Below, piece after piece: positions 49,606-57,809 of a stretch of DNA of 64,000 bases; position 1 is the first letter of the stretch; each line of letters begins with the position of its first letter. The translations under genes were made by a program, and so were the position numbers. This DNA is from Marinospirillum minutulum DSM 6287 (GTDB lineage Bacteria > Pseudomonadota > Gammaproteobacteria > Pseudomonadales > Halomonadaceae). The notes below the pieces were generated by a model that was not told the DNA's origin, did no database searches, and was given only the letters and a program-made list of their open reading frames with translations. The stretch spans positions 186,001-250,000 of the forward strand of contig NZ_AULO01000010.1 in the NCBI RefSeq assembly GCF_000422325.1. Direction: 5' to 3'.

Positions 49606-51074
49606 TTGTTGGTTTCTTTATAACGCTGATGAACTAAATGATTCAGCCCCTTGAGTAACGCCCTGCTCTGCACTTCGGCCTTGCTCATCATTTCTACTAT
49701 CCTCTCGCGCTCAGCAGCACTCGATTGACGGTAAAGTACTGCTGCCTCAGCAAGCTGACTTTGCATTAAACTATAGTTTTTGCGAACTTCATCAAAGCCC
49801 TTCAGTTGTGAAGTCTTGGTTGCTGTTGACTGATTTAGCCAATCTTGTAAACGACTAGCAATGGGTGCTTCAGTTTGATTAGACGAGCTTTCAGACTGAT
49901 TAAAGTTGGCATAGTCACGCTGCTTATTAATGACATGATCTACTTTTAATAGGGAGGCAAAACTTAAGTCTTTAATGTATTCCACTTGCTGTAAAGTCTG
50001 ACTAGCATCTTCTGCCACCTCGGCAAAACGCTGCTGAAAACCCTCAACCTCACTAATAATTAACTCGGCTAATTCTTTACTCTCTCTTGCGCCTTCAAGC
50101 GAAGTTCCAACCTGCTCGTTAAAACCTTGCAAGGTAGAGCCAATGCTTAAAGCGGCTTCTTTTGTTTTATTTGAAAGCTGTTTAACTTCATCAGCAACAA
50201 CAGCAAAACCTCGGCCTTGCTCACCGGCTCGTGCCGCCTCTATGGAAGCATTAAGAGCGAGCAAGCTAGTTTGATCAGATATATCGGTTATCGCTTGCAG
50301 GGAACTCGTAACCGCTTCACTTTGTTCATTTAGCTCTTCTACTGTGCGACCAACCAAAATAACGCTTGCAGTAATTTTTTGTAGCAAACCACCCAACTTA
50401 ACTGCACTTTCTTGGCTGATCAAAGCATTTTCAGCATTTTTTTCAGAAGATCGAGCTATAGCATTCATCAGCTCACTAATTTCTTTTAAATCTTGCTGAC
50501 TCAACTCTAAGTTTTCACGCAAATTAAGGGTATTTAGTTTATGTAGTTGTGTTCCTAAGCGGTTTTGTTCTGTAAAAGCATCGTTTGCCTGCATCGCTTC
50601 AATTGATTGATTAACGCTTTCTAAGGATCGAGCAAACTCACCTGGCAAACCTTTTGATAAAGCTTTGCGTGAATAGTTTTTTTCTGCCACCGCAGCAAAA
50701 GCTGAGTTTACTTCCTTAAAGTAGGTTTCAATTAAGTCTAAAAAGTCATTTAAATCCCAGCTAACCTGCCCTACTTCACCCAACCCCCTTGTGCGAGTTA
50801 TTCGATGATGCATTTCGCCTACTCTTGCCTTTTGCAGAGCGGAATAAATAAGTGAGAGGGTCATTAAAGGCTTGTGCGAATAACGAGCGACATAAATAGT
50901 AAATAACAAAGCAAGTATTGATGGAATTACAACCCAAATCCAGCTAGAACTAAAATAAGCTGCCAAGGCTGTAATGAGTGTTAGTAGGTTAAAAACAACA
51001 CAAACAATTAAAAACTTACTGCCTAAAAAGGGAATGCCTTTTGAGATATGAGGGCCTTTAGCTGCTCGAAACAT
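49602..51074 (-). CDS. Methyl-accepting chemotaxis protein without sensory domain
   Basis: 490 aa. Two closely spaced membrane helices (about 20-65) without periplasmic loop, a HAMP-like linker, then the receptor signalling domain with [20 protein letters not shown] and [18 protein letters not shown]. After the hairpin comes a C-terminal helical extension of about 100 residues. It lacks any PAS domain, but a separate PAS protein is encoded three bases upstream in the same operon, so the two may form a split Aer-type receptor. Confidence 0.88.
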   Translation of the reverse strand: MFRAAKGPHISKGIPFLGSKFLIVCVVFNLLTLITALAAYFSSSWIWVVIPSILALLFTIYVARYSHKPLMTLSLIYSALQKARVGEMHHRITRTRGLGEVGQVSWDLNDFLDLIETYFKEVNSAFAAVAEKNYSRKALSKGLPGEFARSLESVNQSIEAMQANDAFTEQNRLGTQLHKLNTLNLRENLELSQQDLKEISELMNAIARSSEKNAENALISQESAVKLGGLLQKITASVILVGRTVEELNEQSEAVTSSLQAITDISDQTSLLALNASIEAARAGEQGRGFAVVADEVKQLSNKTKEAALSIGSTLQGFNEQVGTSLEGARESKELAELIISEVEGFQQRFAEVAEDASQTLQQVEYIKDLSFASLLKVDHVINKQRDYANFNQSESSSNQTEAPIASRLQDWLNQSTATKTSQLKGFDEVRKNYSLMQSQLAEAAVLYRQSSAAERERIVEMMSKAEVQSRALLKGLNHLVHQRYKETNN

Positions 51075-51077
51075 GGG

Positions 51078-51596
51078 CTACTCCTCTAGTCCTTCAAGCC
51101 GTGTAAGCAATTCATTATAGCTGCATCCCTGTTGCTTTATTTGCTCTTTTAGCCATAAGAAAGAGGCTTCAGGTGCACGACTAGCCGTTTCTTTAGACTC
51201 AATTACCAACATTTTTTTGTACCATTCATTTACCTGCTTAACCGCTGCATAGTTAGGTCGACGACGCACAGAAAAATAACCCGCTAGGCTAGAATCAGTC
51301 TTGTAATCAGGCGTAATGTTAGCAAAAACCCAATAAAAGCCACCATCAGAAGTTGCGTTCTTTACGTAACCAAAAAACTCTTCTTTTTGTTGTAAGGTGT
51401 GCCACAAAAAACGAAACACACCTCTTGGCATGTCTTTATGGCGAATCAAGTTATGTGGTTTTCCTAACAGCTCTGGCTCAGCATAGCCTGCTATTTGCAT
51501 AAAGCGTCTATTGGCATAGGTAATTCGACCTTTGGGGTCAGTTTTACTAACAATAATATCGCTTTCACTGAGCTTAACTTCCCGCTCGTGAGACAT
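51078..51596 (-). CDS. Stand-alone Aer-type PAS domain protein
   Basis: 172 aa: a single PAS domain close to that of Aer (DPKGRITYANRRFMQIAGYA, HNLIRHKDMPRGVFRFLW, YWVFANITP), then a helical tail, no membrane helix. The same sequence features occur at the N-terminus of the receptor at 46254, but here the domain is a separate protein. It precedes the receptor gene at 49602-51074 by three bases. Likely its cytoplasmic sensor partner; direct interaction is inference. Confidence 0.85.
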   Translation of the reverse strand: MSHEREVKLSESDIIVSKTDPKGRITYANRRFMQIAGYAEPELLGKPHNLIRHKDMPRGVFRFLWHTLQQKEEFFGYVKNATSDGGFYWVFANITPDYKTDSSLAGYFSVRRRPNYAAVKQVNEWYKKMLVIESKETASRAPEASFLWLKEQIKQQGCSYNELLTRLEGLEE

Positions 51597-51635
51597 TATC
51601 TAACTCCTGACTAAAATTGGGTGGTGGTCTAGTAA

Positions 51636-51683
51636 AAGCAAGTAACTCTTAAGAATACTAATGGAGCACTCGTTTACTTGCTT
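51636..51683. repeat. 10-bp inverted repeat upstream of the PAS gene
   Basis: AAGCAAGTAA (51636-51645) and TTACTTGCTT (51674-51683) are exact inverted copies 28 bases apart, 40 to 90 bases before the PAS start codon. It could be a regulator site pair or a leader hairpin. Confidence 0.5.
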
Positions 51684-51745
51684 AACAATCAAGAGAAAGT
51701 TTAATACAAGTCAATTAGTTTAGTTGCAAAATTTACATAATAAAC

Positions 51746-51776
51746 TTATCCCCATTTATTCACAGAGATATCCACA
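51746..51776 (+). promoter_or_regulatory. Cluster of three DnaA-box-like 9-mers
   Basis: TTATCCCCA (51746), TTATTCACA (51756) and ATATCCACA (51768) lie in the same orientation at 10- and 12-base steps. The second matches TTATNCACA fully; the others have one mismatch each. They lie between the NicO stop and the PAS promoter region. Confidence 0.45.
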
Positions 51777-51778
51777 AG

Positions 51779-52861
51779 CTAAAAAAGACTTCTTGTACCA
51801 CTGCTAGCTAAGCTTTCCACTAGCAGGCTAACACCTAACATTAAAATAAAACACCCACCCAAAACCACTAATAAAGCACTAAGCCTAGTTAAAGCCTTGC
51901 TTTGCAGTTTAATTAAGCGTTTTGCCAGCAAACGTGCCTTTACTGCTAAAATGGCTAAAAAAGCTACTGTTAGTGCAGTTCCCAAAGCCATTGCTAAAGT
52001 AGCCAATACACCTACCCACCACAGCCCTAATAAATTGGTAGCAACCAACACCAAAACTGCACCTGAACAAGGCCGCAAACCGATAGAAAAGACCAAGCTT
52101 AGGTTTTGTAACCGGCTACCTCCACTAAGTTGTTCTGGCGTTACGTGGTGTGCTTTACCACAATGACTGCAAGCGCTAGAAGCTAAGCTAGTAGATGAAA
52201 GCTGTAAACTCACTGGAGCGTGCGATGATGAAACACTAGTTGCCGATTTTAAAGGTTTAAATTGCAAACTAGGTTTAACAGGTAATAACTGCTTTATCCC
52301 CCGAAGCACTAGCAACAAACCCAGCAAAGTAACCAGTAAAAAACTAGCAGCTTCGATATAAACCACACTGGCTAAGGCTTCCTTAGCCAGCCAGCCCAAG
52401 CCATGCACTAAAAATGCCACCAATAAAATGGCCGTAATACCCTGAAGCATTGCCGCCATAAAAGAAAGCTGCACACCTTGGCGTAACTTTTCTGGTTGGG
52501 TTAATAAATAAGTGGTTAAAACTGCCTTGCCATGCCCAGGCCCTGCGGCGTGAAAAACACCATATAAAAAGCTAAGCAATAATAATAACCAAGTATTTTG
52601 TAAGGTCTGCTGTTCATTTAGTGCTTCAATTTTAGCAGAAAGACTACGATGGTATTCGCGCTGCTTTTGCATTACCCAAAAAGTAAATTCTTGCCATCGA
52701 CTAGCCCTAGTTTTAACTAGGCTTGATTCAGTTGAAAGCTGAGCTACCACTGACGGTTGCTCATTCTTAGGTTCAGTTGCTGGAATACCAGGTAGGGGTG
52801 AAGCAATTAAGAAGGAAGTATAAAAAAGGAGTGTAGCTAGCAGGTATTTCATTCTAGGCAA
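51779..52861 (-). CDS. NicO-family metal transporter (nickel/cobalt exporter-like)
   Basis: 360 aa, membrane protein with a signal-like N-terminus and six or so membrane helices. The family motifs are FHAAGPGHGKAVLTTYLL and GLRPCSGAVLVLV. Between them is a soluble loop with SACSHCGKAHHV, a Cys/His cluster able to bind metal. NicO/RcnA members are known as Ni/Co exporters. Here it is the last gene of a zinc operon with znuCBA and DUF1007, so a zinc-related role is more likely. It overlaps the DUF1007 gene by 13 bases. Confidence 0.82.
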   Translation of the reverse strand: MPRMKYLLATLLFYTSFLIASPLPGIPATEPKNEQPSVVAQLSTESSLVKTRASRWQEFTFWVMQKQREYHRSLSAKIEALNEQQTLQNTWLLLLLSFLYGVFHAAGPGHGKAVLTTYLLTQPEKLRQGVQLSFMAAMLQGITAILLVAFLVHGLGWLAKEALASVVYIEAASFLLVTLLGLLLVLRGIKQLLPVKPSLQFKPLKSATSVSSSHAPVSLQLSSTSLASSACSHCGKAHHVTPEQLSGGSRLQNLSLVFSIGLRPCSGAVLVLVATNLLGLWWVGVLATLAMALGTALTVAFLAILAVKARLLAKRLIKLQSKALTRLSALLVVLGGCFILMLGVSLLVESLASSGTRSLF

Positions 52862-53505
52862 CCCAAGGTTACTTGTTCAGCAAAATGCTTACCTAACTCA
52901 GGATCTTCTGAAGTTTCCGTTTTATCTAAAGCCAAGGCTTGTTCAATTAAATTAGACGAGGGCGTAGGTGCTTTTAGTTCTAGCTGGCAACCAGCTGTTA
53001 GCCCCGTTTTATCTAACCCTGCCTCAGTGGCATGTAGCATTTCAATGTAATAAGTGGGGTCATAAATTTGGTAGTTAAATGAGCTATCTTTTAATAGTAA
53101 GGGTTGCGCTAAAGGCAAGTAAAACCTCAGCTCTAAGCGCTGGCCTCTTCTTAAAAGTGTTGCTTCCGTTACCTGCCCCCATTGACTCGCTGCTTGTAAA
53201 AAATACCCCTGAGTAAAAAAGTTAACGCTATTTAAGTTTTTTACTATCTCCCAAGCTAACTGGTCATAGCGTTCTTCTAATTCAGCAGCTATCCCGCCCT
53301 TTTCTAGTTCTTCGATTAACACCAAACTATAAAAAGGGTCAAAACGCCAAGCTTGCTCTAATCCCAAGAGCGCACTCTGCTCATTCATAACTGGCTTAAT
53401 GCGTAGGTCTATCCATACATGCGGATGAGCATTAACTTTGGTTGCTGTAATTAACAAGAGCAAAAGGATAAGCAAAACACCCTTTAGCATTCGATACCTA
53501 CGCAT
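52849..53505 (-). CDS. DUF1007 periplasmic protein
   Basis: 218 aa with a signal peptide (hydrophobic core about 8-24, probable cleavage after VNA). The mature protein starts with HPHVWID, the hallmark of the DUF1007 family, and has two late Cys residues. The biochemical role is not known. The family is often found beside NicO-type permeases and znu genes in Zur-controlled operons, as here (29 bases after znuA, overlapping the NicO gene), which suggests periplasmic handling of zinc. Confidence 0.85.
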   Translation of the reverse strand: MRRYRMLKGVLLILLLLLITATKVNAHPHVWIDLRIKPVMNEQSALLGLEQAWRFDPFYSLVLIEELEKGGIAAELEERYDQLAWEIVKNLNSVNFFTQGYFLQAASQWGQVTEATLLRRGQRLELRFYLPLAQPLLLKDSSFNYQIYDPTYYIEMLHATEAGLDKTGLTAGCQLELKAPTPSSNLIEQALALDKTETSEDPELGKHFAEQVTLGCLE

Positions 53506-53533
53506 TAGCCTGTCCTTATCTAATTAAATACTT

Positions 53534-54514
53534 CTATTCTAACGTGGTTAGAAGCGTCTCCAAATTGTGCTGCATCATTTCTAAGTAGCTTGCAGCTGGG
53601 CCAGACGCTTCAGATAAGGCGTCGGAATAAAGTGTACCGCCTAGCTTGGCTTTTGTTTCACGTTTTAACTGCTCGACTAAACGTGGGTCGCCAGTATTCT
53701 CCATAAAAATAGCCGCTACCCGTTGCTCACGAATTTGTTCTACTAGGTGAGCCATTTCTGAAGCAGAAGGTTCTGAAGTGGTACTAACGCCTTGCGGTGA
53801 AACAAACGTTAGCCCATAAGCAGAAGCTAAGTAGCCAAAGGCAGCATGGGGTGTCATAACCTTGCGCTGACTTACCGGCAAGCGATCAAAGCGCGACTTC
53901 ATAGATTTATGCAAGGCTTGTAAACGTTGAATATAAGCTGCGGCTTGCGCCTCATAATAAGCCTGACCTTGCGGGTCAACTTGAATTAAGCCATCACGAA
54001 TATTACGTACATACTGTTGAGCAGCCACTAAACTTTGCCAAGCATGAGGATCATACTCACCATGCTGATGTTCATTTTTAGCATGGTCATGGTCATGGTC
54101 ATGATCGTGGTCGTCCTCTCCCAACATGCTAATTGCTGCAACCCCTTGTGCAGCAATTACTCTTAAACCTTTATATTCACTAGCTGCAACCAAGCGGTTC
54201 ATCCAGCCTTCAAACTCCAAACCATTTTCTATCACTAAGTCAGCCTTAGCTAATTTGCGTGAATCGGAAGGCTTAGGCTGGTAGGTATGCGAGTCTTCAT
54301 TAATACCAACTAGCGTTACAACTTCGGCACGATCACCTACTAGCTGCTGAGTCATATCTTGTAAAATACTGAAGCTGGTGACAACTAATAGCTTTTCTTT
54401 AGCCTGAAGCTCTTTAACTTGAAGCAGAGATACACCTAAGCCCAGTAAAAGTACAAAAAACAGCCTGCCCATTTTTTTACTCATGTTTTTAACCATCAAC
54501 GCCATTTTAATCAC
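53534..54514 (-). CDS. znuA: Zinc ABC transporter substrate-binding protein ZnuA
   Basis: Periplasmic high-affinity zinc-binding protein. 326 aa with a signal peptide (about 1-38; a start at the internal Met 6 or 9 is possible). The cluster A-I fold is marked by VVTSFSILQDMTQQLVGD, HTYQPKPSD with a ligand His, DPHAWQSL, and MTPHAAFGYLASAYGL. A His/Asp-rich loop (about 132-151, repeated HD) is the usual ZnuA zinc-collecting loop. Six bases after znuB. Confidence 0.95.
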   Translation of the reverse strand: MIKMALMVKNMSKKMGRLFFVLLLGLGVSLLQVKELQAKEKLLVVTSFSILQDMTQQLVGDRAEVVTLVGINEDSHTYQPKPSDSRKLAKADLVIENGLEFEGWMNRLVAASEYKGLRVIAAQGVAAISMLGEDDHDHDHDHDHAKNEHQHGEYDPHAWQSLVAAQQYVRNIRDGLIQVDPQGQAYYEAQAAAYIQRLQALHKSMKSRFDRLPVSQRKVMTPHAAFGYLASAYGLTFVSPQGVSTTSEPSASEMAHLVEQIREQRVAAIFMENTGDPRLVEQLKRETKAKLGGTLYSDALSEASGPAASYLEMMQHNLETLLTTLE

Positions 54515-54520
54515 TCCAAA

Positions 54521-55399
54521 TTAAGATTTAAGGTGTTTATTAGGATGCAGCCAGCGTTTTAGCAATCCATCGCGGCCTGCAAAAAGTGAAAAGATATGCA
54601 AACTACCCAGCACTAAAATAATGGCTGGGCCTGTGGGTAAGTCTAAATGCCAAGACATAAGCAAACCTAGCCAGCAACCTAGCAAGGCCAAGCCCAAAGC
54701 TACTAACAAGAGTTGGTCTAACTGCCTTGCCCAAAAACGTGCCGCTGTTGCTGGCAGAATCATAATACCCACCGCCATAAGTGTGCCTAAGGCCTGAAAA
54801 CCCGCCACTAGGTTAAGCACTACTAAGGCTAAAAAAACTAAGTGGGTGGTTGTACCCACCTTGCTATGACGACGCAGAAAATCAGGGTCTAGGCATTCTA
54901 AAATTAAAGGCCGCAAAAACACTGCCAACAAAATTAACGTAATGGTGGCTATGCCTGCTAAAAGTATTAGGGCTTCGTTATCTAGCGCCAGCACGCTACC
55001 AAACAACAAATGCAATAAATCAATATTGCGGCTTTGCGTAGAAACCAACAGCACACCTAAGGCTAATGAGAGCAGATAAAAAACCGCTAAATTAGCATCT
55101 TCTTTAAGCACCGTAATGCGTGCCAAACCACCCGACAACAAAGCCACTACCCAACCCGCAATTAAACCGCCCAAGGTCATAGCGCCTAACGACAAACCCG
55201 CCACCATATAGCCCAAGGCAGCGCCCGGCAGAATGGCGTGAGCGATAGCATCGCCAGTTAAACTCATACGCCTTAGCATTAAAAAAACACCCACAGGCGT
55301 GGCACTAATACTTAACGCTATACAACCCACCAGGGCCCGGCGCATAAAGCCAAAATCTATAAAAGGTGCAAATAAAGCCTGATAAACCCAATCAATCAT
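54521..55399 (-). CDS. znuB: Zinc ABC transporter permease ZnuB
   Basis: 292-aa inner-membrane permease of the ABC-3 family with about eight membrane helices. MRRMSLTGDAIAHAILPGAALG contains the conserved cytoplasmic loop that contacts the ATPase. Its ATG overlaps the znuC stop (ATGA), and znuA follows after six bases. Confidence 0.95.
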   Translation of the reverse strand: MIDWVYQALFAPFIDFGFMRRALVGCIALSISATPVGVFLMLRRMSLTGDAIAHAILPGAALGYMVAGLSLGAMTLGGLIAGWVVALLSGGLARITVLKEDANLAVFYLLSLALGVLLVSTQSRNIDLLHLLFGSVLALDNEALILLAGIATITLILLAVFLRPLILECLDPDFLRRHSKVGTTTHLVFLALVVLNLVAGFQALGTLMAVGIMILPATAARFWARQLDQLLLVALGLALLGCWLGLLMSWHLDLPTGPAIILVLGSLHIFSLFAGRDGLLKRWLHPNKHLKS

Positions 55400-56163
55400 C
55401 CCTGCACCTCAACTTCATCTAGGTCACAAATAGGTGCTAAAGGATCGGCCAACACCTGCATTTTGCGGGCTTTAGCAAGGTTTTCAGCTGTTAATACTGT
55501 TTCTGTGACACCCATGCCTAAAACATCACGGGCTAATAATAAACACTTAGGGAAGTGGGTTCGTACTTGGTGTAAATCATGCAAAACCGCAATAACGGTT
55601 CTTCCTTCAGCTTGCCACTGCTTAATTAATGCAAGCAAATCTTCGGTGGTCGCTTCATCTACAGCGGCAAAAGGTTCATCTAAAAGAATTAAAGGGGCAT
55701 CTTCTAATAATAACCGTGCAAAAAGTACCCTTTGTAATTGCCCACCTGAAAGAGAGTCTAACGAACGTTTACCAAAGCCTGTTAAGCCCACTGCTTTTAA
55801 TGCCTGCTCTACTGCCTGCTTATCTGTACTTTTAATTGCAGCAAAAGCACCGCGCCTAGGCCAATGACCTAGGCTTACAAAATCGGCTACTCGTAAAGGA
55901 AAATCTAAATCTAAGCGAGCACGCTGGGGTAAATAGGCAAGCTGCGAGCGACCTAGTGGCCAGCTAATAGTGCCACCTAAAGGCCGAATTTCTTCCATTA
56001 AGCCTTTTAAAAGGGTAGATTTTCCACCCCCGTTAGGGCCGACCACTGCCAGCAAGTCACCGGTTAAAATCTGGCCATGCAAATGGTGTACGGCTGGGTG
56101 CATTTCATAACCTAGCGTTAGGTTATTGAATTGTATTAAAGCTTGGGCTGGGTTGTTTGTCAT
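55396..56163 (-). CDS. znuC: Zinc ABC transporter ATPase ZnuC
   Basis: 255-aa ABC ATPase. Walker A VVGPNGGGKSTLLKGL, signature SLSGGQLQRVLFARLL, Walker B LILLDEPFAAVD and the switch His in VLHDLHQV. Overlaps znuB by four bases. Seven bases upstream is the stop of a 36-codon membrane peptide, and the whole group stands behind a Zur box. Confidence 0.95.
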   Translation of the reverse strand: MTNNPAQALIQFNNLTLGYEMHPAVHHLHGQILTGDLLAVVGPNGGGKSTLLKGLMEEIRPLGGTISWPLGRSQLAYLPQRARLDLDFPLRVADFVSLGHWPRRGAFAAIKSTDKQAVEQALKAVGLTGFGKRSLDSLSGGQLQRVLFARLLLEDAPLILLDEPFAAVDEATTEDLLALIKQWQAEGRTVIAVLHDLHQVRTHFPKCLLLARDVLGMGVTETVLTAENLAKARKMQVLADPLAPICDLDEVEVQG

Positions 56164-56170
56164 AACAGCA

Positions 56171-56281
56171 TTAACTCATAGCCCAGCGGGTAAGTAGCCA
56201 TAAAAGAGCGACTAGCGGCATAATTGCTAAAAGGCGAGTAACAACGCCTAGCTGTAAAAGAGAGAAATCGAAAAACTTCAT
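56171..56281 (-). CDS. Small 36-aa membrane peptide heading the zinc operon
   Basis: ATG at 56281, TAA at 56171-56173. The protein starts MKFFDFSLLQLG and then forms one hydrophobic helix (LLAIMPLVALLWLLTRW) with Arg on both sides. GGTG lies a short distance upstream of the ATG. The frame fills the gap between the Zur box and znuC, ending seven bases before znuC. I do not recognise a family. A role with the Znu permease or as a translational leader is possible; expression is not proven. Confidence 0.6.
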   Translation of the reverse strand: MKFFDFSLLQLGVVTRLLAIMPLVALLWLLTRWAMS

Positions 56282-56290
56282 TGCAGACAC

Positions 56291-56313
56291 CAAATGTTAT
56301 AACATAACAATTA
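56291..56313. promoter_or_regulatory. Zur box of the znu operon
   Basis: AAATGTTATAACATAACA and its neighbours match about 19 of 23 positions of the enterobacterial Zur consensus as I recall it (GAAATGTTATA, one base, TATAACATTTC). It is a near-palindrome placed about 10 bases before the small peptide start and 130 bases before znuC. Zinc-dependent repression of the six-gene operon is expected. Confidence 0.8.
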
Positions 56314-56325
56314 ATGCGCAAAGAT

Positions 56326-56347
56326 AGCAGAAGTTATTTTCTGCTAC
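56326..56347 (-). terminator. Hairpin after the AI-2E permease gene
   Basis: On the minus strand GGTAGCAGAA, a short loop and TTCTGCTATC form a stem followed only by TTTGC, so it is a weak terminator candidate. It separates the permease gene from the zinc operon promoter. Confidence 0.5.
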
Positions 56348-56364
56348 CAGCTTTTTTTAATGAA

Positions 56365-57453
56365 TTATTTCTGTTCTAGCGAAGCATCGACACCCTCATC
56401 TTGGCTAGGGTCTTCTACATCAGCAACACCATTACCCAGCATAACTGCTACCCACTGGGTTGAAGAGGATTGTTCTAAAGCAATTTTGGCTATCATGGTA
56501 AGTGGTATTGAAAGAAACATACCGGCCGCACCAAATAACCAGCCCCATAGAATCAATGATAAAAACACCACCAAAGGCGACAGACCTAAGCCCTTGCCCA
56601 TAAAGCGAGGTTCAACCAAATTACCCATAACCAAGTTAACTGCCACATAACCACTAGCAATCAAACCTGCTTGAGGAAAACCTAGCTGCACTATGGCTAA
56701 TAAAATAGCGGGGATGGCGGCTAAAATAGAGCCCACATTAGGTATAAAATTCATTAGCATGGCTATCAGACCCCACAAGAGTGGAAAATCTAATCCTAAA
56801 AACCAAACCCATAGAGCTATTAAGCTACCAGTAACAAGGCTAACGGTTGATTTAATAACCAAGTACTTATTAACCTGCACAACAAACTGACTGGCATTAC
56901 GCAGTGACTTATCTGCATTAGGTAGCGCTTGGCGTAGTTTCAAAGGAAAGCTAGCCTCTTCTAAAAGCAAAAAAACCACAATAAAAATAATTAAAAATAG
57001 GTTGGTTAATAAAGCGCCTAGGTTAGTTAATGCCTTGGCAACCCAATCCATTACTTGTGATGGATTAAAATGCGTTAGTAGTTGTTTACTAGAAACGGGG
57101 GCACCAAACCGTTCTAAAGCTGGTAATAGCCCGATCATTTCCGCTTCTAAGCGCTGCTGATAATCAGGTAAACGAGTAATAAAGCTATCAATAGCTGTAG
57201 TAACCACCATGCCTAACAAACCACCAAACACCACTAAAAAACTAACAATAATTAAAATAGCTAAAATAGGTGGTACTTTTAGGCGGGTTAAAAAGTGCAG
57301 CGGGGGTGTACAAATAATTCCAATAAAAAGCGCTAGCATCACTGGAATTACTATGGCTTCCGCAGCTTTTAAGCCCGCTAAGATTACAATAACTGCAGCT
57401 AGCCCTAATAACCAAGCTAACCCCGGGCTTCTTATATCAAATGAACCAGGCAT
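56365..57453 (-). CDS. AI-2E (PerM/UPF0118) family permease
   Basis: 362-aa polytopic membrane protein with about seven helices and the family signatures AIVIPVMLALFIGIICTPP, LWGLIAMLMNFIPNVGSILA and GNLVEPRFMGKGLGLSPLVV. Members export diverse substrates (AI-2, Na+ in some); the substrate here is unknown. The C-terminal tail is acidic. It starts 20 bases after the coiled-coil gene on the same strand. Confidence 0.88.
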   Translation of the reverse strand: MPGSFDIRSPGLAWLLGLAAVIVILAGLKAAEAIVIPVMLALFIGIICTPPLHFLTRLKVPPILAILIIVSFLVVFGGLLGMVVTTAIDSFITRLPDYQQRLEAEMIGLLPALERFGAPVSSKQLLTHFNPSQVMDWVAKALTNLGALLTNLFLIIFIVVFLLLEEASFPLKLRQALPNADKSLRNASQFVVQVNKYLVIKSTVSLVTGSLIALWVWFLGLDFPLLWGLIAMLMNFIPNVGSILAAIPAILLAIVQLGFPQAGLIASGYVAVNLVMGNLVEPRFMGKGLGLSPLVVFLSLILWGWLFGAAGMFLSIPLTMIAKIALEQSSSTQWVAVMLGNGVADVEDPSQDEGVDASLEQK

Positions 57454-57473
57454 TTCTTTTCCTTGTTAGCGTT

Positions 57474-57764
57474 TTAATCGCTTTTGGTTTCTGTGTTTTC
57501 ACTTGTCTGTAAATGGCGCTTTAGTGCATGTACCTTCATCACACCTTTGCGACGCTGTGCATAAATAACATCCAGCTTAAGCTGAAGCGCTTCTGCATCT
57601 TCAGGATCAGTGTCAATTTTATCAGCCAGCTTAGCACGCAAATCACGCTCTTTATTTTTTAGTTCTTTTAGTACAGTACGAATTGACTTGATCTCTTCCT
57701 GCTGAGTTTTACTATCAGCATCTAAAAACTGACTAAGCAAGGCTAGGAGTTTTTTTGCTTTCAT
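57474..57764 (-). CDS. Small charged coiled-coil protein, function unknown
   Basis: 96 aa, almost entirely helical with heptad character (QQEEIKSIRTVLKELKNKER; LQLKLDVIYAQRRKGVMKVH). No known domain recognised, no membrane segment or signal peptide. It lies between the Na/Pi cotransporter-like gene and the AI-2E permease on the same strand, so it may be part of that transcript. The codon use is like that of its neighbours, which supports it being a real gene. Confidence 0.65.
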   Translation of the reverse strand: MKAKKLLALLSQFLDADSKTQQEEIKSIRTVLKELKNKERDLRAKLADKIDTDPEDAEALQLKLDVIYAQRRKGVMKVHALKRHLQTSENTETKSD

Positions 57765-57809
57765 TTTTTTGCCTCAAGACTATTCATGCCTTAAATTAGC
57801 TTTAGGATT

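Noticed and set aside
51746-51776. Replication origin
   Set aside because: Only three short boxes, no dnaA/dnaN/gidA genes nearby and no AT-rich unwinding region; kept as a DnaA-box cluster only.
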